A DNA stretch of 64,000 nt from assembly GCA_963975935.1 (NCBI GenBank), contig CAXBIQ010000007.1, forward strand, positions 121,617-185,616. The letters run 5' to 3'. This DNA is from Planktosalinus sp963975935 (GTDB lineage: Bacteria; Bacteroidota; Bacteroidia; Flavobacteriales; Flavobacteriaceae). The first letter of the stretch is position 1. Each line of letters starts with the position of its first letter. Of this stretch, positions 62,260 through 64,000 are shown piece by piece. The notes beneath the pieces were generated by a model that was given only the letters and a program-made list of their open reading frames with translations, did no database searches and was not told where the DNA came from. A program made the translations under genes and the position numbers.

Positions 62260-62979
62260 ATGAAAACTAAAGTTCCATTAAAATTAGCATTCCTAGTTTT
62301 TCTACTAGGATTTACAATTCAAACATTTTCAAAATCTAAAAACACAAACATTATGAACAGTACAAAAAAAGAAACTATCGGATTATTAGTAATTATGAAA
62401 GCAAAAACAGGAAAAGAACAAGACGTCAAAAACTTCTTACTTGGTGGATTAGCATTAGTAAATCAAGAACCTCAAACAGTATCTTGGTTTGCCTTTCAAA
62501 TAGATAATAATACTTTTGGTATTTATGATACTTTTGAAGTAGAAGAAGGAAGACAAGCACATTTAACAGGCGAAGTTGCGAAGGCATTATTAGCAAATGC
62601 AGGTGATTTATTAGAGAACTTTGATCCTAGCACAGATATTCAAGCAGTAGATGTATTAGCATCTAATCATAAATCCGGATTGCAAAACAAGGGTTTGCTT
62701 GTTATTATGAAATCTAAAGAAGCAAAGACAACAGATGTTGAAAACTTCCTTAATGTCGGCAAACAATTAGTTGGTGACGAGCCAAAAACTTTATCTTGGT
62801 ATGCTATAAAAATAGATGCTACTACATATGCAATCTTTGATACTTTTGCAGATGATTCTGGTAGAGATACACATTTAACAGGGAAAGTTGCAGCAGCACT
62901 TATGGAAAATGCGCCTGTTCTTTTAGATGGTTTTGAAGCATCAGCAATTCAAAAAATAGACATCATAGCTTCGAAATAA
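62260..62979 (+). CDS. Exported tandem ABM-like (antibiotic biosynthesis monooxygenase fold) protein
   Basis: A 239-residue protein with a hydrophobic signal (about 7-24, ending IQTFSKS) and two copies of an ABM-like ferredoxin-fold domain. The copies begin GLLVIMKAKTGKEQDVKNFL (about 41) and GLLVIMKSKEAKTTDVENFL (about 144), and both contain SWFAF or SWYAI, YDTF or FDTF, and HLTG-VA-AL. ABM domains occur as small quinol or haem oxygenases. ATG 62353 would give a cytosolic form without the signal. Terminator follows; AraC regulator gene is next. Confidence 0.75.
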   Translation: MKTKVPLKLAFLVFLLGFTIQTFSKSKNTNIMNSTKKETIGLLVIMKAKTGKEQDVKNFLLGGLALVNQEPQTVSWFAFQIDNNTFGIYDTFEVEEGRQAHLTGEVAKALLANAGDLLENFDPSTDIQAVDVLASNHKSGLQNKGLLVIMKSKEAKTTDVENFLNVGKQLVGDEPKTLSWYAIKIDATTYAIFDTFADDSGRDTHLTGKVAAALMENAPVLLDGFEASAIQKIDIIASK

Positions 62980-62990
62980 TTGTTATCTTT

Positions 62991-63023
62991 AGAAAGGAGT
63001 GTAACAAACACTCCTTTCTTTTT
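62991..63023 (+). terminator. Rho-independent terminator after the ABM gene
   Basis: AGAAAGGAGTGT (62991-63002), loop AACAA, ACACTCCTTTCT (63008-63019), then TTTT: a perfect 12-bp stem. Confidence 0.92.
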
Positions 63024-63055
63024 AATACGTAACATTAAAGAAGAAATAGACTCTT

Positions 63056-63919
63056 ATGGCTCAAATTATTATTGATAAGCAAAATGGTGAACTGGCATTT
63101 AGACTAGAAAGGTTTGAAAATCTTAATCAATTTGACCATTTACAGCGAAAAAATTATTATTCTATTATTTTACTAAAAGGAAACAATTACAAGTTAAATG
63201 TAGATGTTTCTAATTATGAATTACAAGGCAACCAAATGATTTGCTTGTCACCTTATCAACCATTTATGATTTCTTCTGAAGAGTCTTGTTCAGGCTGGTT
63301 ATTAAATTTTCACCCTGACTTTTTTTGCACATATCGACATCAAAATGAAATTGAAACAGAGGGCATTCTTTTTAACAACTTTCATGGATTACCACATTTT
63401 AAAATTTCTGAAAAAGCGTTGTTTTTTAACCTTATAGATCAAATTTCAAAAGAAATGGATAGAGATTCTATTGCTCAGCATGAGGTTCTTGTGGCTTTTT
63501 TAAAGGTGTTTTTAATAGAAGCTGTGAGACAAAAAAAACAATCCAATAAAGATATAGTGCCAAAATTTTCTGATGATCAATCTGAAATATTGCAAAATTT
63601 AGTAGATTCTATTGAGAAGAATTATTCTGAGTTACACTCTCCGAAAGATTATGCAGATGTTTTATGTGTTAGCACTAAAACATTGGCTGGAATTGTGAAA
63701 AAATATTTACAGCAAACACCTAGTTCGTTAATTTCTAATAGAATTATTATAGAGGCTAAACGCGAACTATATTTAACCTCAAAACCTTTGAAACAAATCG
63801 CAGCTAATCTTGGGTATGACGATGAATTTTATTTTAGTAGGTTTTTCAAGAAGAAAGTAGGTGTTTCTCCCGATAAATATAGAAAGACAGTAGGTTTTGC
63901 TAAACTAGAAAAATTATGA
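63056..63919 (+). CDS. AraC family transcriptional regulator
   Basis: A 287-residue regulator with an N-terminal cupin-like sensing domain (about 30-140, with LSPYQPFMISSEES) and a C-terminal double HTH (about 185-280). The second HTH carries the family signature IAANLGYDDEFYFSRFFKKKVGVSPDKYRK. It lies after the ABM gene and its terminator and is transcribed in the same direction, so control of the ABM gene is a reasonable guess. The module ends at spacer 7. Confidence 0.88.
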   Translation: MAQIIIDKQNGELAFRLERFENLNQFDHLQRKNYYSIILLKGNNYKLNVDVSNYELQGNQMICLSPYQPFMISSEESCSGWLLNFHPDFFCTYRHQNEIETEGILFNNFHGLPHFKISEKALFFNLIDQISKEMDRDSIAQHEVLVAFLKVFLIEAVRQKKQSNKDIVPKFSDDQSEILQNLVDSIEKNYSELHSPKDYADVLCVSTKTLAGIVKKYLQQTPSSLISNRIIIEAKRELYLTSKPLKQIAANLGYDDEFYFSRFFKKKVGVSPDKYRKTVGFAKLEKL

Positions 63920-63938
63920 TTGTCAGTATGTCTTAAGT

Positions 63939-64000
63939 TGCACATAACGTCCCGTATAAAAAACAGTGCGAGCTGGCGCGCGTGATTGTCCGCAGGACAA
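63939..64000. repeat. Spacer 7: left part, cut by window end
   Basis: TGCACATAAC-G (63939-63949) is the exact reverse complement of the module start GTTATGTGCA at 62133. GTATAAAAAACAGTGCGAGC follows from 63954. The last 15 bases, TTGTCC-GCA-GGACAA (63986-64000), form a hairpin with the same TCCGCAGGA tip as spacer 4. The right arm should lie just beyond the window. Confidence 0.6.

Larger units (their letters stand above)
54690..64000. mobile_element. Integron-cassette-like accessory array
   Basis: Six gene modules are separated by inverted-repeat spacers (at 54716, 55576, 56507, 57187, 58045, 62001 and 63939). Spacer arms share AACGG..GTATA on the left and TATAC.TTGTT on the right. Module ends are complementary and module-specific: the module between the third and fourth well-formed spacers starts GTTGGCAAC (57302) and ends GTTGCCAAC (58053); the next starts GTTGTGCATAGTGC (58237) and ends GCATTATGCCCAAC (62014); the last starts GTTATGTGCA (62133) and ends TGCACATAAC (63948). 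Contents (two toxin-antitoxin pairs, small membrane proteins, metal transport) fit cassette cargo. No integrase is in view, and most ends do not fit GTTRRRY, so the mechanism is inferred. Confidence 0.5.

Noticed and set aside
54690..64000. CRISPR array
   Set aside because: Repeats are few, of unequal length, separated by genes and dyad-symmetric; no cas genes are present.
54690..64000. Insertion sequence or composite transposon
   Set aside because: No transposase-like protein is encoded, and I saw no target duplications flanking a block.

Overview
The window comes from the chromosome of a member of the Bacteroidetes, very probably a Flavobacteriaceae species. The evidence is the low G+C, the TAnnTTTG-type promoter boxes in place of E. 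coli-type sites, the weak Shine-Dalgarno sites, and many families typical of that group: YfhO, DUF4834, PorV/PorQ-type barrel, fused CcsB-CcsA, DUF2520, HAD-type KdsC, LemA plus DUF2207, and a run of SurA-like foldases. No rRNA, tRNA, CRISPR array, prophage or recognisable transposase or integrase gene was seen.

Positions 1-54.6 kb are conserved core. In order: a partial glycosyltransferase and YfhO membrane protein (1-3.6 kb); an outer-membrane transporter-like protein and a GNAT-like protein (4-6.1 kb); an alpha-oxoamine synthase next to a cysteine-synthase-like enzyme, which together look like the first two steps of capnine sulfonolipid synthesis (6.2-8.6 kb); oligopeptidase B, YbaB, threonine aldolase, RF2 with a programmed +1 frameshift, ArsC-like protein and fumarase (8.7-15.3 kb); a 7TM-DISM sensor with a LuxR-like tail (15.5-16.8 kb); a phosphoethanolamine transferase overlapped by a GDPD/PLC-like protein with FAM151/Menorin-style motifs (16.9-19.3 kb); CcsBA (19.3-22.5 kb); a long plus-strand gene run from DUF2520 through KdsC, UbiA-type prenyltransferase, Maf, lipoprotein, MscS, PIG-L, a 35-residue membrane microprotein and a sodium:solute symporter (22.6-31.2 kb); a minus-strand block of DUF2207, LemA, aconitase, acyltransferase, MoxR and three periplasmic foldases (31.2-42.6 kb); SRPBCC, OmpH/Skp, a PorV-like barrel and phosphatidylserine synthase (42.7-46 kb); LptB, CMD, TatC and KdsD (46-48.9 kb); and RecQ, Lnt, a methyltransferase and a LolD-like ATPase (49-54.6 kb). 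KdsC, KdsD, LptB, Lnt, the EptA-like enzyme, the foldases and Skp all serve envelope assembly.

Positions 54.7-64.0 kb are accessory DNA of a different kind. Small gene modules are separated by spacers of about 60-210 bp, each an imperfect inverted repeat. The modules are HigBA, an XRE regulator plus membrane protein, an orphan membrane protein, a second HigBA of another family, a Fur regulator with TonB receptor and CDF metal transporter, and a tandem ABM protein with an AraC regulator. Spacer arms share the pattern AACGG..GTATA on the left and TATAC.TTGTT on the right. For three modules the first bases (GTT...) are the reverse complement of the last bases (...AAC), and these end sequences differ from module to module. 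This is the logic of integron cassettes and attC sites, but the sites are not canonical and no integrase lies in the window. It is the best candidate here for an undescribed system.
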